A DNA stretch of 26,989 nucleotides. Origin: DASQHY01 sp036390175. Lineage in GTDB: Bacteria; Acidobacteriota; Terriglobia; Acidiferrales; UBA7541. Below, piece after piece: positions 7,721-15,477 of the stretch. Both the position numbers and the translations under genes were made by a program. Every line of letters starts with the position of its first letter. Positions within the stretch are counted from its first letter, which is position 1. The DNA lies in NCBI GenBank assembly GCA_036390175.1, contig DASWCG010000245.1:1-26989 (forward strand), written 5' to 3'. The notes under the pieces are model-generated. The model was not told the DNA's origin. It worked only from the letters and a program-made list of their open reading frames with translations, and did no database searches.

Positions 7721-8998
7721 ATGACTCAATCGAAGCAAGCGCGCGCGCGTCTGCTGCACCGCCAAATCTTGGGCGGCACAGCACTGGCACTGGCCCTCGG
7801 CTTGGGGCTGGGGTTTTCCGCGCAGGCCCCGGAGCCCATCAAAATCGGGGTCATCGGCGAGGAATCGTCCGTCGCCGGGGCCTCCCTCACCAAGGCCGCG
7901 GCAATGGCGGCAGATGACATCAACGCCAAAGGGGGAGTCAATGGCCGCCCGGTCGAGGTCATCACCTACGACGATCACTCTTCGGCCGCCGACGGTGTCC
8001 GCGCCTTCCAGCGGGCAGTGAGCCAGGACAACGTGGTGGCAGTGGTCGCGAGCTACATCAGCGAGGTAGTGCTGGCCATCGAACCCTGGTCGGCAAGGCT
8101 GCACATGCCGTTCATCACGCCGGGGGCTGCCAGTAACGAAATTTCGAAGAAAATACATGAAGACTACGATCAGTACAAATATACCTTTCACGGCTGGCTG
8201 ACGTCGGCATTCATTGCTCAGTCGGTTTGCGACTTTTCACGCGATGTCCTGGTGAACCAGCTGCACGTAAAAACCGCGGTGGTAATGAGCGAGGATGCCG
8301 CGTGGACAACGCCGCTGGATGCCCGCTACCTCGAATGCCTGCCCAAGGCCGGTGTGGAGGTGCTGGACCACATCCGCTTCAACCCCGACACCGCTGACTT
8401 CACCCCGATCTTCAGCCAGATTGAGAGAAAACATCCGGATATCATCATCACCGGTATCAGCCACGTCGGCGTGCAGCCGACCGTGCAATGGCACGACCAG
8501 CAGGTTCCCATCCCCATGGCCGGACAGAGTTCGCAGGCCACCACCAGCGCTTTCTGGAAGGACACCAATGGCGCTGCCGAAGGAGTGATTACCAACAGCT
8601 CGGCATCGGCCGGAGCGGCACTGACGCCAACGACCATTGAGTTTAGCGAAGCCTACGCGAAACGGTATGGAGTATCGCCGGCCTATTGCGGCTATTCCAG
8701 CTACGACATGATCCACGTCATCGCCGAGGCCATCAAGCGGGCCGGCTCCACCGATCCCGACAAGCTGGTGGATGCCCTGGAGAAGACCGATTATGTGGGC
8801 ACGATCGGCCGCGAGCAGTTCTACGGCCGCAATGACCTTTTCACGCACGCGCTGAAATACGGGCCAGGCCTCGTGACTGGGGTGAGCATTCAGTGGCAGA
8901 ACGGGAAGCAGATGATTCTCTGGCCGACGGACAAGGCCAACGCGAAGGTCACCTTCCCGTCATTCATCAAGCTGCCGCAGCATGCCACCGCCAGGTAG
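7721..8998 (+). CDS. livK: ABC transporter substrate-binding protein, branched-chain amino acid (LivK) type
   Basis: The 425-residue protein belongs to the Peripla_BP_6 family. Residues 1-35 form a signal peptide (basic start, then LGGTALALALGLGLGFSAQA). The mature part begins with EPIKIGVIGEESSVAG and continues with AAAMAADDINAKGGVNGRPV, a classical first-lobe pattern, then DDHSSAADGVRAFQRAVSQD and the FITPGAASNE block that lines the ligand site. It should capture a small solute in the periplasm and deliver it to the permease pair encoded directly downstream. The true ligand (leucine-type amino acid, amide, urea or aromatic acid) cannot be read from sequence. It is first in the operon and has a GAGGAG ribosome-binding site. 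Confidence 0.88.
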   Translation: MTQSKQARARLLHRQILGGTALALALGLGLGFSAQAPEPIKIGVIGEESSVAGASLTKAAAMAADDINAKGGVNGRPVEVITYDDHSSAADGVRAFQRAVSQDNVVAVVASYISEVVLAIEPWSARLHMPFITPGAASNEISKKIHEDYDQYKYTFHGWLTSAFIAQSVCDFSRDVLVNQLHVKTAVVMSEDAAWTTPLDARYLECLPKAGVEVLDHIRFNPDTADFTPIFSQIERKHPDIIITGISHVGVQPTVQWHDQQVPIPMAGQSSQATTSAFWKDTNGAAEGVITNSSASAGAALTPTTIEFSEAYAKRYGVSPAYCGYSSYDMIHVIAEAIKRAGSTDPDKLVDALEKTDYVGTIGREQFYGRNDLFTHALKYGPGLVTGVSIQWQNGKQMILWPTDKANAKVTFPSFIKLPQHATAR

Positions 8999-9106
8999 CG
9001 GCGGTCCACAGCAATCGGACGGGTCGCGCTCTGGTGCTTCGCGGGCCAGTGTCGCGGCCCGAAACTATCTAAGGCCTGCTAAGCGGATCCTGCAAGGGGA
9101 GGACAG

Positions 9107-9982
9107 ATGCTCGGACGGCAAATCCTGATTGATGGGTTTGTCATCAGCTCCCTCTATGGATTGGGGGCGGTGGGCTTCACGCTGATCTTCGGCGTCTCCG
9201 GGGTGCTGAACCTGGCTCATGGCGGGATCATGGTGGTGGCGGGCATGATCGGGTGGCTGAGCGCCGGCGAACTCGGTCTGGGTGTCTACGGCGGTACGCT
9301 GACCGGTGTCCTGGCAGGACTCATCAGCGCCTACGCCACCTATCTTGTGGTAGTGCGGCCGATCCAACGCTCCCGCGCTATCCCGCACGAGGAGGCCGAG
9401 ATCTTCGTCCTCACCGGAACCTTGCTGTGGGGCATCATGATTCAAGCGGGCATGGCCTATCTGCTCACCGATAATCCGGTGACCATGCGGCCCATGATCA
9501 GCGGCGTGGCAAATATCCTCGGCGTACGCACGCCGCTCAACGAGATCCTGATTGCGGTGCTGTGCTGGCTTGTGATCGGGCTTCTCTGGCTGCTGGTCAA
9601 CCGGACGCGCACCGGCAAGACCCTGCTCGCCGCCTCCATCAACCCGCGCGGCCTGACCCTGCTGGGCTTCGAGTTATCCCGCGTTTACCTGGTTGTCTGG
9701 AGCATCTACGGCGTGCTGGCCGGGCTCGCCGGCGTGCTGCTCGCCTCCTTCCTCGGCGTGAGTTCCAACAATGCCGGCCAGCTCACCGCGAGCGCCTTTT
9801 CGATCGTGATTGTGGGCGGTCTCGGCAGCGTTTCCGGCTCGCTGCTCGCCGCCTACATGGTGGGCTATCTGGAGACTCTCACCGCCTATCTGGTTGCGCC
9901 GACGCTGCGTCCGATCCCGGCGCTCCTCCTCCTCGTGCTGGTCCTCTACGTCCGGCCGCGGGGCCTGTTGGGCCGGCGGTAG
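9107..9982 (+). CDS. livH: ABC transporter permease, LivH family
   Basis: The 291-residue protein has about eight hydrophobic helices. The N-terminus QILIDGFVISSLYGLGAVGF and the motif GVSGVLNLAHGGIMVVAGM are characteristic of LivH permeases, as is the GLGSVSGSLLAAYMVGYLET block near the C-terminus, which contains the coupling region that touches the ATPase. It forms the inner-membrane channel together with the LivM-type protein encoded 6 bp downstream. A GGGGAGG ribosome-binding site precedes the ATG. The 108-bp gap after the binding-protein gene shows no clear promoter, so read-through from 7648 is likely. Confidence 0.92.
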   Translation: MLGRQILIDGFVISSLYGLGAVGFTLIFGVSGVLNLAHGGIMVVAGMIGWLSAGELGLGVYGGTLTGVLAGLISAYATYLVVVRPIQRSRAIPHEEAEIFVLTGTLLWGIMIQAGMAYLLTDNPVTMRPMISGVANILGVRTPLNEILIAVLCWLVIGLLWLLVNRTRTGKTLLAASINPRGLTLLGFELSRVYLVVWSIYGVLAGLAGVLLASFLGVSSNNAGQLTASAFSIVIVGGLGSVSGSLLAAYMVGYLETLTAYLVAPTLRPIPALLLLVLVLYVRPRGLLGRR

Positions 9983-9988
9983 AGGGGG

Positions 9989-10921
9989 ATGGCGATGGCT
10001 CCTCTGCTGCACTCGCGGCTCTTCTGGATCGCTGTTGCTGTGGTGGCCGTTGCGGCGGTGCTGCCGTTCTGGCTTTCCGTCTACGTCCTCGGCGTCCTGA
10101 CCGCCGGCTATTATTTTGGCGTATTCGCGATGGCTTGGGACCTGTTGTTTGGCTTCGCCGGGGAAGTGAATTTTGGCCCGACGTTCCTGATCGGCGCGGG
10201 TGCGTACACCGCCGCCATTCTGAACAACAAGTTTGGCCTGGCGATTCCCGTGTGTGTGGCGGCGGGGGTAGTCGCTGCGCTGTTTGGCGGCTTGCTGCTG
10301 GCTTTGCCGGCGCTCCGGCTGCGCGGGCCTTATTTCGGCCTGGTCACGCTGGTCGCCGTGCTCCTGTTGCAGAACGCCATCGTAATCTTCGCCGGCGTCA
10401 CCGGCGGAGAAATCGGCATGACCGTGCCGGACGTGCTCTCCGTCAACGCCGCGACCAACTACTGGTACGGGCTCACTTTCCTCGTGCTCTGCGCCATCGT
10501 GCTGTTCGGACTGTCGCGCTCGGCGATGGGGCTGATCCTGCAGGCCAGCGGGCAGGATCCCATCGAGGCTCAGGCGCTGGGCTTCAACGTCACCAAGCAC
10601 AAGCTGACGGCGTTTTGCATCAGCGCCGTGTTCTCCGGCATGGCCGGGGCGATGCTGGTCTTTTACATGGGAGCCGCATCGGTGGACACGCTGATTGACA
10701 TCTCCATCGGTGTGCAGATCATTATCGCCGCCGTGCTCGGCGGGCGGCGGACCATCCTCGGAGCTATCCTTGGAGCGGTTTTCCTGATAGCCGCCGGCGA
10801 AGTCCTGCGCCCGCTCGGCCAGCTCAACACCTTTGTGGTGGCGGCCGTGGCGCTGGCGGCGATTCTGTTCTTCCCCGATGGCCTTCTCGGCCATGCCCTC
10901 CGCAGAGGAGAAGGGAAGTGA
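9989..10921 (+). CDS. livM: ABC transporter permease, LivM family
   Basis: The 310-residue protein has about ten hydrophobic segments. Family marks are YYFGVFAMAWDLLFGFAGEV followed by FGPTFLIGAGAYTAA, the LRLRGPYFGLVTL stretch, and GVQIIIAAVLGGRRTILGAI, the EAA-like ATPase contact. It is the second half of the transmembrane channel with the LivH-type protein. The first ATG (9989) sits only one base after the GAGGGGG site; the in-frame ATG at 9995 has better spacing and may be the real start. The stop codon overlaps the GTG of the ATPase gene by 4 bp (GTGA), which couples translation. Confidence 0.92.
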   Translation: MAMAPLLHSRLFWIAVAVVAVAAVLPFWLSVYVLGVLTAGYYFGVFAMAWDLLFGFAGEVNFGPTFLIGAGAYTAAILNNKFGLAIPVCVAAGVVAALFGGLLLALPALRLRGPYFGLVTLVAVLLLQNAIVIFAGVTGGEIGMTVPDVLSVNAATNYWYGLTFLVLCAIVLFGLSRSAMGLILQASGQDPIEAQALGFNVTKHKLTAFCISAVFSGMAGAMLVFYMGAASVDTLIDISIGVQIIIAAVLGGRRTILGAILGAVFLIAAGEVLRPLGQLNTFVVAAVALAAILFFPDGLLGHALRRGEGK

Positions 10922-12387
10922 GCGGCGCTGTTCGCTTGGAGGTCCGTCGCTTGACCAAGCGCTTCGGCGGCCTGGTAGCGGTGAAGGGAATTGGCTTTGA
11001 CATCCGCGCCGGAGAAATCTTAGGCCTGATCGGGCCGAACGGGTCCGGCAAGTCCACGGTAATCAAGCTCATCATGGGGATCGAGCGCGCCGATGCGGGC
11101 ATCGTGAAGCTCGATGGCGTGGATATCCGCGGCTGGCCGTCGCACCGCATCGCCCGCGCCGGCGTCGGCATTGTCTTCCAGAGCTCGCGCCCGCTGCGTC
11201 GGCAAACAGTGCTGGAGAATATCAAGCTCGCGCTTCTGCCGGATTCTCTTCTGCGGCTTGCGGCCGACCCGAGCGTGGATGTGAATGCGCGCGCCATCGC
11301 CGAGCGCGTCGGGCTCCGCGCGGTGATGCACCGGCATCCCTCGGCGTTGGCTTTCGCCGATCTCCGCCGGATGGAGATGGCCAAAGCGATCGCGCGAAAT
11401 CCTAAGGTAGTGCTGATCGATGAGCCATTCGCGGGTCTTACCGCAGCCGAGGTGGGCGCCTTCTCGCAGCTTATCCACGGTCTCCGCGAGGAGGGCCGCG
11501 CCGTGCTGCTGGTGGACCACAACGTCAAGAGCGTGGCGGCGCTGGTAGACCGCGTGCTCGCCATGTGCCTCGGTGAAGGCGTTGCCGAAGGCACCGCCGA
11601 AAGCGTGATGCGCAACGAGACGGTGCGGCAAGTCTATCTCGGCGGCAAGATCGAAATAGGGGAACACCGCGCGGAGACAGCGAACCACAAACCGCCGCTG
11701 CTCGAGGTGGAGGAGGTCAGCGTCTTCTACGGCAAGGCGCAGGCGCTCGAGAAGGTCAATATCCACGCGCGGGAGGGCGAGTTCGTCTCCATTGTGGGGC
11801 TGAACGGCTCCGGCAAGACCACCCTGTTTAACGCCATCTCCGGCCTCGTCCCCTATTCGGGAAAAATTCACTTCGACAAGCGCGACCTCAATGGCGTGAC
11901 CGCCGGAGCCATCGCGCGCCGCGGCGTGGTGCAATGCCCGGAGACGCGTGAGCTGTTCGGCGACATGACGGTGCGAGAGAACCTCGATCTCGGCGGCCAG
12001 CACCTGCCCGCCGCGTCACGCACTCGCCAGCTCGACTGGCTGTTTGAGCTGTTCCCTGTATTGCATTCCCGCCAGGGTCAGGCCGCGCGCACGCTCTCGG
12101 GCGGCGAGCAGCAAATGCTGGCTATCGCGCGGGCGCTCATGATGCAACCCAGACTCTTGATCCTCGACGAACCCACGCTTGGCCTTGCGCCGGTGATCCT
12201 GAAGCAGCTCTCCAAGGCATTGGAACGGCTGCGCGAGACCACGCCCATCAGCGTGCTGCTCGGCGAGCAGAATGTCACCTTTGCCTTGCCGCACGCGCAC
12301 CGGGTCTATGTCCTGGAGCACGCCCGCATCACCTGGGAGGGGGATCCCGGCCGGTTCGCCAGGGAGATGGGAACCGGATACCTTTGA
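10918..12387 (+). CDS. Fused LivG-LivF ABC transporter ATPase (two nucleotide-binding domains)
   Basis: The 489-residue protein holds two complete ABC ATPase domains, whereas LivG and LivF are normally separate chains of about 240-260 residues. Domain 1 (residues about 3-245) is LivG-like: Walker A GPNGSGKS (39-46), Walker B VVLIDEP with catalytic Glu169, and H-loop LLVDHN. Domain 2 (about 258-489) is LivF-like: Walker A GLNGSGKT (294-301), signature LSGGEQQ (393-399), Walker B LLILDEP with Glu418, and LGEQN in place of the H-loop, as is usual in LivF. Domain 1's signature motif is degenerate: the usual LxYGxQR reads LAFADLR (144-150), losing the signature glycine. The fused protein energises the permease pair. 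No frameshift is needed: one continuous frame with a polar linker joins the halves. Confidence 0.93.
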   Translation: MSGAVRLEVRRLTKRFGGLVAVKGIGFDIRAGEILGLIGPNGSGKSTVIKLIMGIERADAGIVKLDGVDIRGWPSHRIARAGVGIVFQSSRPLRRQTVLENIKLALLPDSLLRLAADPSVDVNARAIAERVGLRAVMHRHPSALAFADLRRMEMAKAIARNPKVVLIDEPFAGLTAAEVGAFSQLIHGLREEGRAVLLVDHNVKSVAALVDRVLAMCLGEGVAEGTAESVMRNETVRQVYLGGKIEIGEHRAETANHKPPLLEVEEVSVFYGKAQALEKVNIHAREGEFVSIVGLNGSGKTTLFNAISGLVPYSGKIHFDKRDLNGVTAGAIARRGVVQCPETRELFGDMTVRENLDLGGQHLPAASRTRQLDWLFELFPVLHSRQGQAARTLSGGEQQMLAIARALMMQPRLLILDEPTLGLAPVILKQLSKALERLRETTPISVLLGEQNVTFALPHAHRVYVLEHARITWEGDPGRFAREMGTGYL

Positions 12388-12608
12388 CGCGCATCCCGAT
12401 TCAACTCTGCGTCTATCCGCGGCGAAACCTCCCCATGTTCTTCCCTATCTCTTCCGCTCGGACCTCGCTAGTACAGAAGTCCTAAGCCCTTCGATTGTCG
12501 AGTCGACCGGAAGCCCCATGGACGGCAAAGGCCCCAAGCAGTAGACTACTGCTCTTCGCGAAAAGGTCCTTTCGGCAATGGGCGGAACGAATGAGCAGGG
12601 GAAGAGAC

Positions 12609-13571
12609 ATGCGCAATAAGTTTGTTGAGAGGATGGCGGACACCAACAAAGAGCTGCTCCTGGTTTTCACGATCATCGCGTTTGCCGGCGTGATCAATTT
12701 CTTTGTGTCGGGCCAGCGGCTGGTCCTTACGTTCTACAACCTGCCGACGATTTTTGCGGCCTACTACTTTGGCCGGCGCCGCGCCGTGCAGACCGCCCTG
12801 GCTTCGATTCTGATTGTCGGGTGGATCAATACGATTAATCCCGTGACGTTGGCGAGCAGTGCGAGAATTGAGCTGAAACACCTGCTGGCGTGGTCCGACC
12901 TCACCATCTGGGGCGGCTTCCTGCTGATCACGGCTTACGCGGCCGGCACCCTTCACGAAAAAGAGGTGCATGCTCTGAAAGAGCTCCGGAGCACGTACTA
13001 CGGAGTGCTGCAAATCCTGAATCAGTTCGTTTCCAACGACAAATACACCCAGAACCACTCCTACCGCGTTTCGGTCTATGCCGCGCAAATCGGGCATCAC
13101 ATGGGATTCTCCGACGACCGCATCGAAGACGTCCGCGTGGCCGCGCTCCTGCACGACATCGGCAAGCTCGAAACCAGCCGCGAAGTCCTTTACAAAGCCG
13201 CGAGCTTGAACGACGAGGAGATGCAAGAAATGAAGTCCCACGTTCGCAAGGGAATTGATTTGCTCAGCCCGGTGGGAGGGTCGCTGCGGCGCATCTTGCC
13301 GATCATCCTCTCCCATCACGACAAGTTCGACGGGTCCGGCTATCACCCCACCAAAGGGGAAGACATCCCCCTGGAAGCGCGCATTATCGGCGTGGCGGAC
13401 GCCTACGATTCGCTGGTCAGCGACCGCCCCTATCGCAAGGCCATTTCGCCGTTTGACGCGCGCGACATCATCCTGAAAGGTTCGGGCAAGGATTTTGATC
13501 CCCGCGTTGTCCGGGCTTTTGACGCCGCGTTCCGCCGCCGAGAAATGGAAGTCCCCGAAATGCTTGCCTGA
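12609..13571 (+). CDS. Membrane-bound HD-GYP domain cyclic-di-GMP phosphodiesterase
   Basis: The protein is 320 residues from the ATG at 12609, chosen because AGGGGA lies 7 nt upstream; in-frame codons at 12591 and 12495 are possible longer starts. Four hydrophobic segments (residues about 12-115) form an N-terminal membrane sensor resembling small MASE-type domains. A short helix with HEKEVHALKELR leads to the HD-GYP domain (about 135-315). The metal site HDIGK is at residues 182-186, and the second signature reads HHDKFDGSGYH (236-246), followed by IPLEARIIGVADAYDSL and RPYRKA. The family consensus ends GYP; here Pro is His. The remaining metal ligands appear intact, so activity (cyclic-di-GMP hydrolysis at the membrane) is plausible. 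It is a stand-alone gene, 221 bp after the transporter operon; no clear promoter was found. Confidence 0.87.
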   Translation: MRNKFVERMADTNKELLLVFTIIAFAGVINFFVSGQRLVLTFYNLPTIFAAYYFGRRRAVQTALASILIVGWINTINPVTLASSARIELKHLLAWSDLTIWGGFLLITAYAAGTLHEKEVHALKELRSTYYGVLQILNQFVSNDKYTQNHSYRVSVYAAQIGHHMGFSDDRIEDVRVAALLHDIGKLETSREVLYKAASLNDEEMQEMKSHVRKGIDLLSPVGGSLRRILPIILSHHDKFDGSGYHPTKGEDIPLEARIIGVADAYDSLVSDRPYRKAISPFDARDIILKGSGKDFDPRVVRAFDAAFRRREMEVPEMLA

Positions 13572-13675
13572 GCGTTCACGGACCACATCGAAATCTTGAA
13601 GGCACGGTAGGGCAAGCGTCCACGCCTGTGCGCTTGGCGCGGTGCCGCCTTGGCGCAGCAGACGCGCGCCCGTTC

Positions 13676-14146
13676 TTATTTCCGCGCCATGGCGAAGGCT
13701 TTTTGCAGGATGCGCGTAGCGGTTTCCGTGAGGTTGTACGGAGCGAGTTCGGATTGCCGCGCCCAGGCGACATCGGTGACGTCGCCGCCGGCCCGCACTT
13801 GGCCGCCGATACGCTCGCAAAGATAATCGGCAATCACGAAGTGGTACCGCGGCCCGGAAGACTCCGCAGGGGTGGCGGAGTTCGCGTCCGGAGGATTTCC
13901 CGGAGAGATCCGCTCGAAAACTTCGATCAGCGGGCCGACGCGCACCTCCAGCCCGGTCTCTTCCAAGAGCTCGCGCGCCACGCCTTCGACCAGAGTCTCA
14001 CCCAGCTCCAGCGTTCCGCCCGGAATAGACCATCGCCCCTTGAGCGGTTCGTTGCCGCGGCAGATGAGCAGCGTCCGGCCGTCTTCGATCACCACGCCGC
14101 CCACGCCCACCACAGGCCGCTCGGGAAATTCTCGTTTGGAAGTCAT
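13676..14146 (-). CDS. NUDIX hydrolase
   Basis: The 156-residue protein has a complete Nudix box: Gly44, five residues, Glu50, seven residues, Arg58-Glu59, then Glu62-Glu63 and Gly65 (IPGGTLELGETLVEG followed by ARELLEETGLEV). These residues bind magnesium and hydrolyse a nucleoside diphosphate linked to another group. The N-terminus (PVVGVGGVVIEDGRTLLICR) and the KGRWSIPGG stretch fit the MutT/ADP-ribose-pyrophosphatase type; the substrate cannot be told. It is convergent with the HD-GYP gene and divergent from the LysW-like gene at 14320, so the roughly 170-bp gap upstream should hold promoters for both directions. Confidence 0.9.
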   Translation of the reverse strand: MTSKREFPERPVVGVGGVVIEDGRTLLICRGNEPLKGRWSIPGGTLELGETLVEGVARELLEETGLEVRVGPLIEVFERISPGNPPDANSATPAESSGPRYHFVIADYLCERIGGQVRAGGDVTDVAWARQSELAPYNLTETATRILQKAFAMARK

Positions 14147-14236
14147 CGCTCGAATCGGAATAATGTCCTGGCCCCCGAGACGCGCGCCCGCGCTCCCGGC
14201 GGCGCCGCGTTTACCCGGATTTTACACGCGGCGGTA

Positions 14237-14242
14237 TATAAT
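14237..14242 (+). promoter_or_regulatory. Consensus -10 box upstream of the LysW-like gene
   Basis: A perfect TATAAT lies in the gap between the divergent NUDIX and LysW-like genes. No -35 element with 16-18 bp spacing is convincing; the nearest, TTTACC at 14210-14215, would need a 21-bp spacer. The leader would be about 70 nt. Confidence 0.4.
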
Positions 14243-14319
14243 ACGCCGAGCCGGGGAAAGGTCTGCGTCTTTTTGCCGATCGCGTGGCGCGGTGCGAATT
14301 CCGCGAAGGAGGAAGGACC

Positions 14320-14559
14320 GTGGTACGGTGTCCCGAGTGTGCCGCAGAGATTGATGTGGATGAAGACGAAGTGGAAGAAGGCGAAATTCTGAATTGCCCC
14401 GAGTGCGAGTCCGAGCTCGAGGTGACGCAGGTCCACCCCGTTCATCTCATCCTCATCTCCGACGATCTCGACGACGAAGAAGAAAGCGAAGAAGCCGACG
14501 AGGACGACAAGGAAGGGGACGAGGAAGAAGAGGAAGACGAACAAGAAGAGGTGAGCTGA
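14320..14559 (+). CDS. LysW-like zinc-ribbon protein with long acidic tail
   Basis: The protein is 79 residues from the GTG at 14320, chosen because AAGGAGG (14306-14312) sits 7 nt upstream; a farther upstream GTG at 14284 has no such site. Residues 4-29 form a zinc ribbon, CPEC (4-7) and CPEC (26-29), joined by an acidic linker, followed by SELEVTQVHPVHLILI. This matches the LysW amino-group carrier fold, including the 'ELEV--l-P--L' strand. LysW ends in EDWGE, whose last Glu carries the lysine or arginine precursor. Here the tail is about 35 mostly acidic residues ending EEVS, so no carrier Glu is in the right place, and no lysX/argX partner is nearby. It is either a LysW paralogue with another role or a different short zinc-ribbon protein. 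The acidic tail suggests a protein-binding or nucleic-acid-mimic function (inference). Confidence 0.75.
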   Translation: MVRCPECAAEIDVDEDEVEEGEILNCPECESELEVTQVHPVHLILISDDLDDEEESEEADEDDKEGDEEEEEDEQEEVS

Positions 14560-14618
14560 ATGCCTTGCCGCTACAACTCCGCCGGCATCCGCTTCTCCAT
14601 GTGGGCCGTGTAACGATT

Positions 14619-15104
14619 GTGAGGATATCCTCGCAGCTGACTTGGATACTCCCATTTGCCGGGCTTTTCGTCGGAGGGTGCGCTCCGCCCGCGCCGGGAC
14701 TTTCCTGCCCGCCCGCGTTTGCCGCGCAGTCCCAGGAACCCCAGCCCTCCGCGGCCCCGCCTGCCGGACAGACTGCTCAGACACCGGAGAAAAACGAGAA
14801 AAGGAAAAAGCATTCCCACGAGCACGATTTTCTCTTGATTGGAACAGTATTTACCGAGAAGGGCTTTTCACTCGAAGGAGCCGAGTTGCATGTCCGCCGC
14901 ATGACCGAGGTAAAATTCCGTTGGGAGGCGCGGTCGGATCGGCGCGGAGAGTTCGCCATTCGCGTGCCCCAAGGCGCCGACTACCAGATTATCGTTCTAG
15001 CAAAGGGCTTTCAGGGGCAGACACGAACTGTGGACGCGAAGGCGGGCGACCGTGAAGACTTGGTCTTCCGCCTCGTGCCTGCCCCCCGAGGAAAATCAAA
15101 ATGA
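14619..15104 (+). CDS. Secreted (possible lipoprotein) carboxypeptidase-regulatory-like domain protein
   Basis: The protein is 161 residues from a GTG at 14619; another in-frame GTG lies at 14601 and neither has a strong ribosome-binding site. The N-terminus MRISSQLTWILPFAGLFVGG is hydrophobic and is followed by Cys, resembling a lipobox (VGG-C), so it may be a lipoprotein. A Pro/Ala/Gln-rich linker and a Lys/His-rich patch (KNEKRKKHSHEHD) follow. Residues about 80-155 form a carboxypeptidase-regulatory-type beta-sandwich (LIGTVFTEKGFSLEGAELHV, then DRRGEFAIRVPQGADYQIIV). There is no enzyme site. Its stop overlaps the ATG of the next gene (ATGA), and that gene encodes a related fold. Confidence 0.7.
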   Translation: MRISSQLTWILPFAGLFVGGCAPPAPGLSCPPAFAAQSQEPQPSAAPPAGQTAQTPEKNEKRKKHSHEHDFLLIGTVFTEKGFSLEGAELHVRRMTEVKFRWEARSDRRGEFAIRVPQGADYQIIVLAKGFQGQTRTVDAKAGDREDLVFRLVPAPRGKSK

Positions 15105-15472
15105 CGCCGGTTTCGAGAATCGTCTGGGCGGTTCTGCTCGCGGCGCTGGCTTTTTTTTCCTGTGCATCGGCGCAGGATAAAAAACACGAGGCGCAATTGC
15201 GCGCGGTTCATGGAACGGTCCTCGACAAATCGGAAAACCCGCTGTCCGGCGGCATCGTGTTCCTGAAAAACATGCGCACCAAGGGCGTCACCACACACAT
15301 CACCGGTGAGGACGGCGGCTACCGGTTCAGCGGGCTTGACCCCAACGTGGACTACGAAATTCACGCCGAAAAAGAAGGCGTCACTTCGATCACAAAAACG
15401 GTTTCCAGCTTCGACTCGCGCAAAGACATCGTCCTCAGCCTGAAACTTGACCGCAAGCGTCCCGAAAAGTAA
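15101..15472 (+). CDS. Small secreted carboxypeptidase-regulatory-like protein
   Basis: The protein is 123 residues with a clear Sec signal peptide (residues 1-24, IVWAVLLAALAFFSCASAQ). The mature domain is a single carboxypeptidase-regulatory-like sandwich: VHGTVLDKSENPLSGGIVFL, then TGEDGGYRFSGLDPNVDYEI and a closing KDIVLSLKL strand. These domains serve as stability or carbohydrate/protein-binding modules; alone, as here, they have no known activity. The gene overlaps the upstream one by 4 bp, so the two similar proteins are made together and may act together outside the inner membrane (inference). Confidence 0.8.
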   Translation: MTPVSRIVWAVLLAALAFFSCASAQDKKHEAQLRAVHGTVLDKSENPLSGGIVFLKNMRTKGVTTHITGEDGGYRFSGLDPNVDYEIHAEKEGVTSITKTVSSFDSRKDIVLSLKLDRKRPEK

Positions 15473-15477
15473 TTCCT

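Noticed and set aside
9562..10894. Long plus- and minus-strand open frames (378 and 406 residues) over the two permease genes
   Set aside because: They are repetitive, highly charged translations of the permease genes in other frames; LivH and LivM are well supported.
11020..12003. 327-residue minus-strand frame over the fused ATPase gene
   Set aside because: No domain is recognisable and it lies entirely inside the ATPase gene with its intact Walker motifs.
12546..13820. 424-residue minus-strand frame over the HD-GYP and NUDIX region
   Set aside because: It overlaps the HD-GYP catalytic motifs in antisense and shows no protein features.
14161..14280. A riboswitch or other structured RNA in the gap before the LysW-like gene
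   Set aside because: GC-rich stretches pair loosely in many ways, and no recognisable aptamer core was found.
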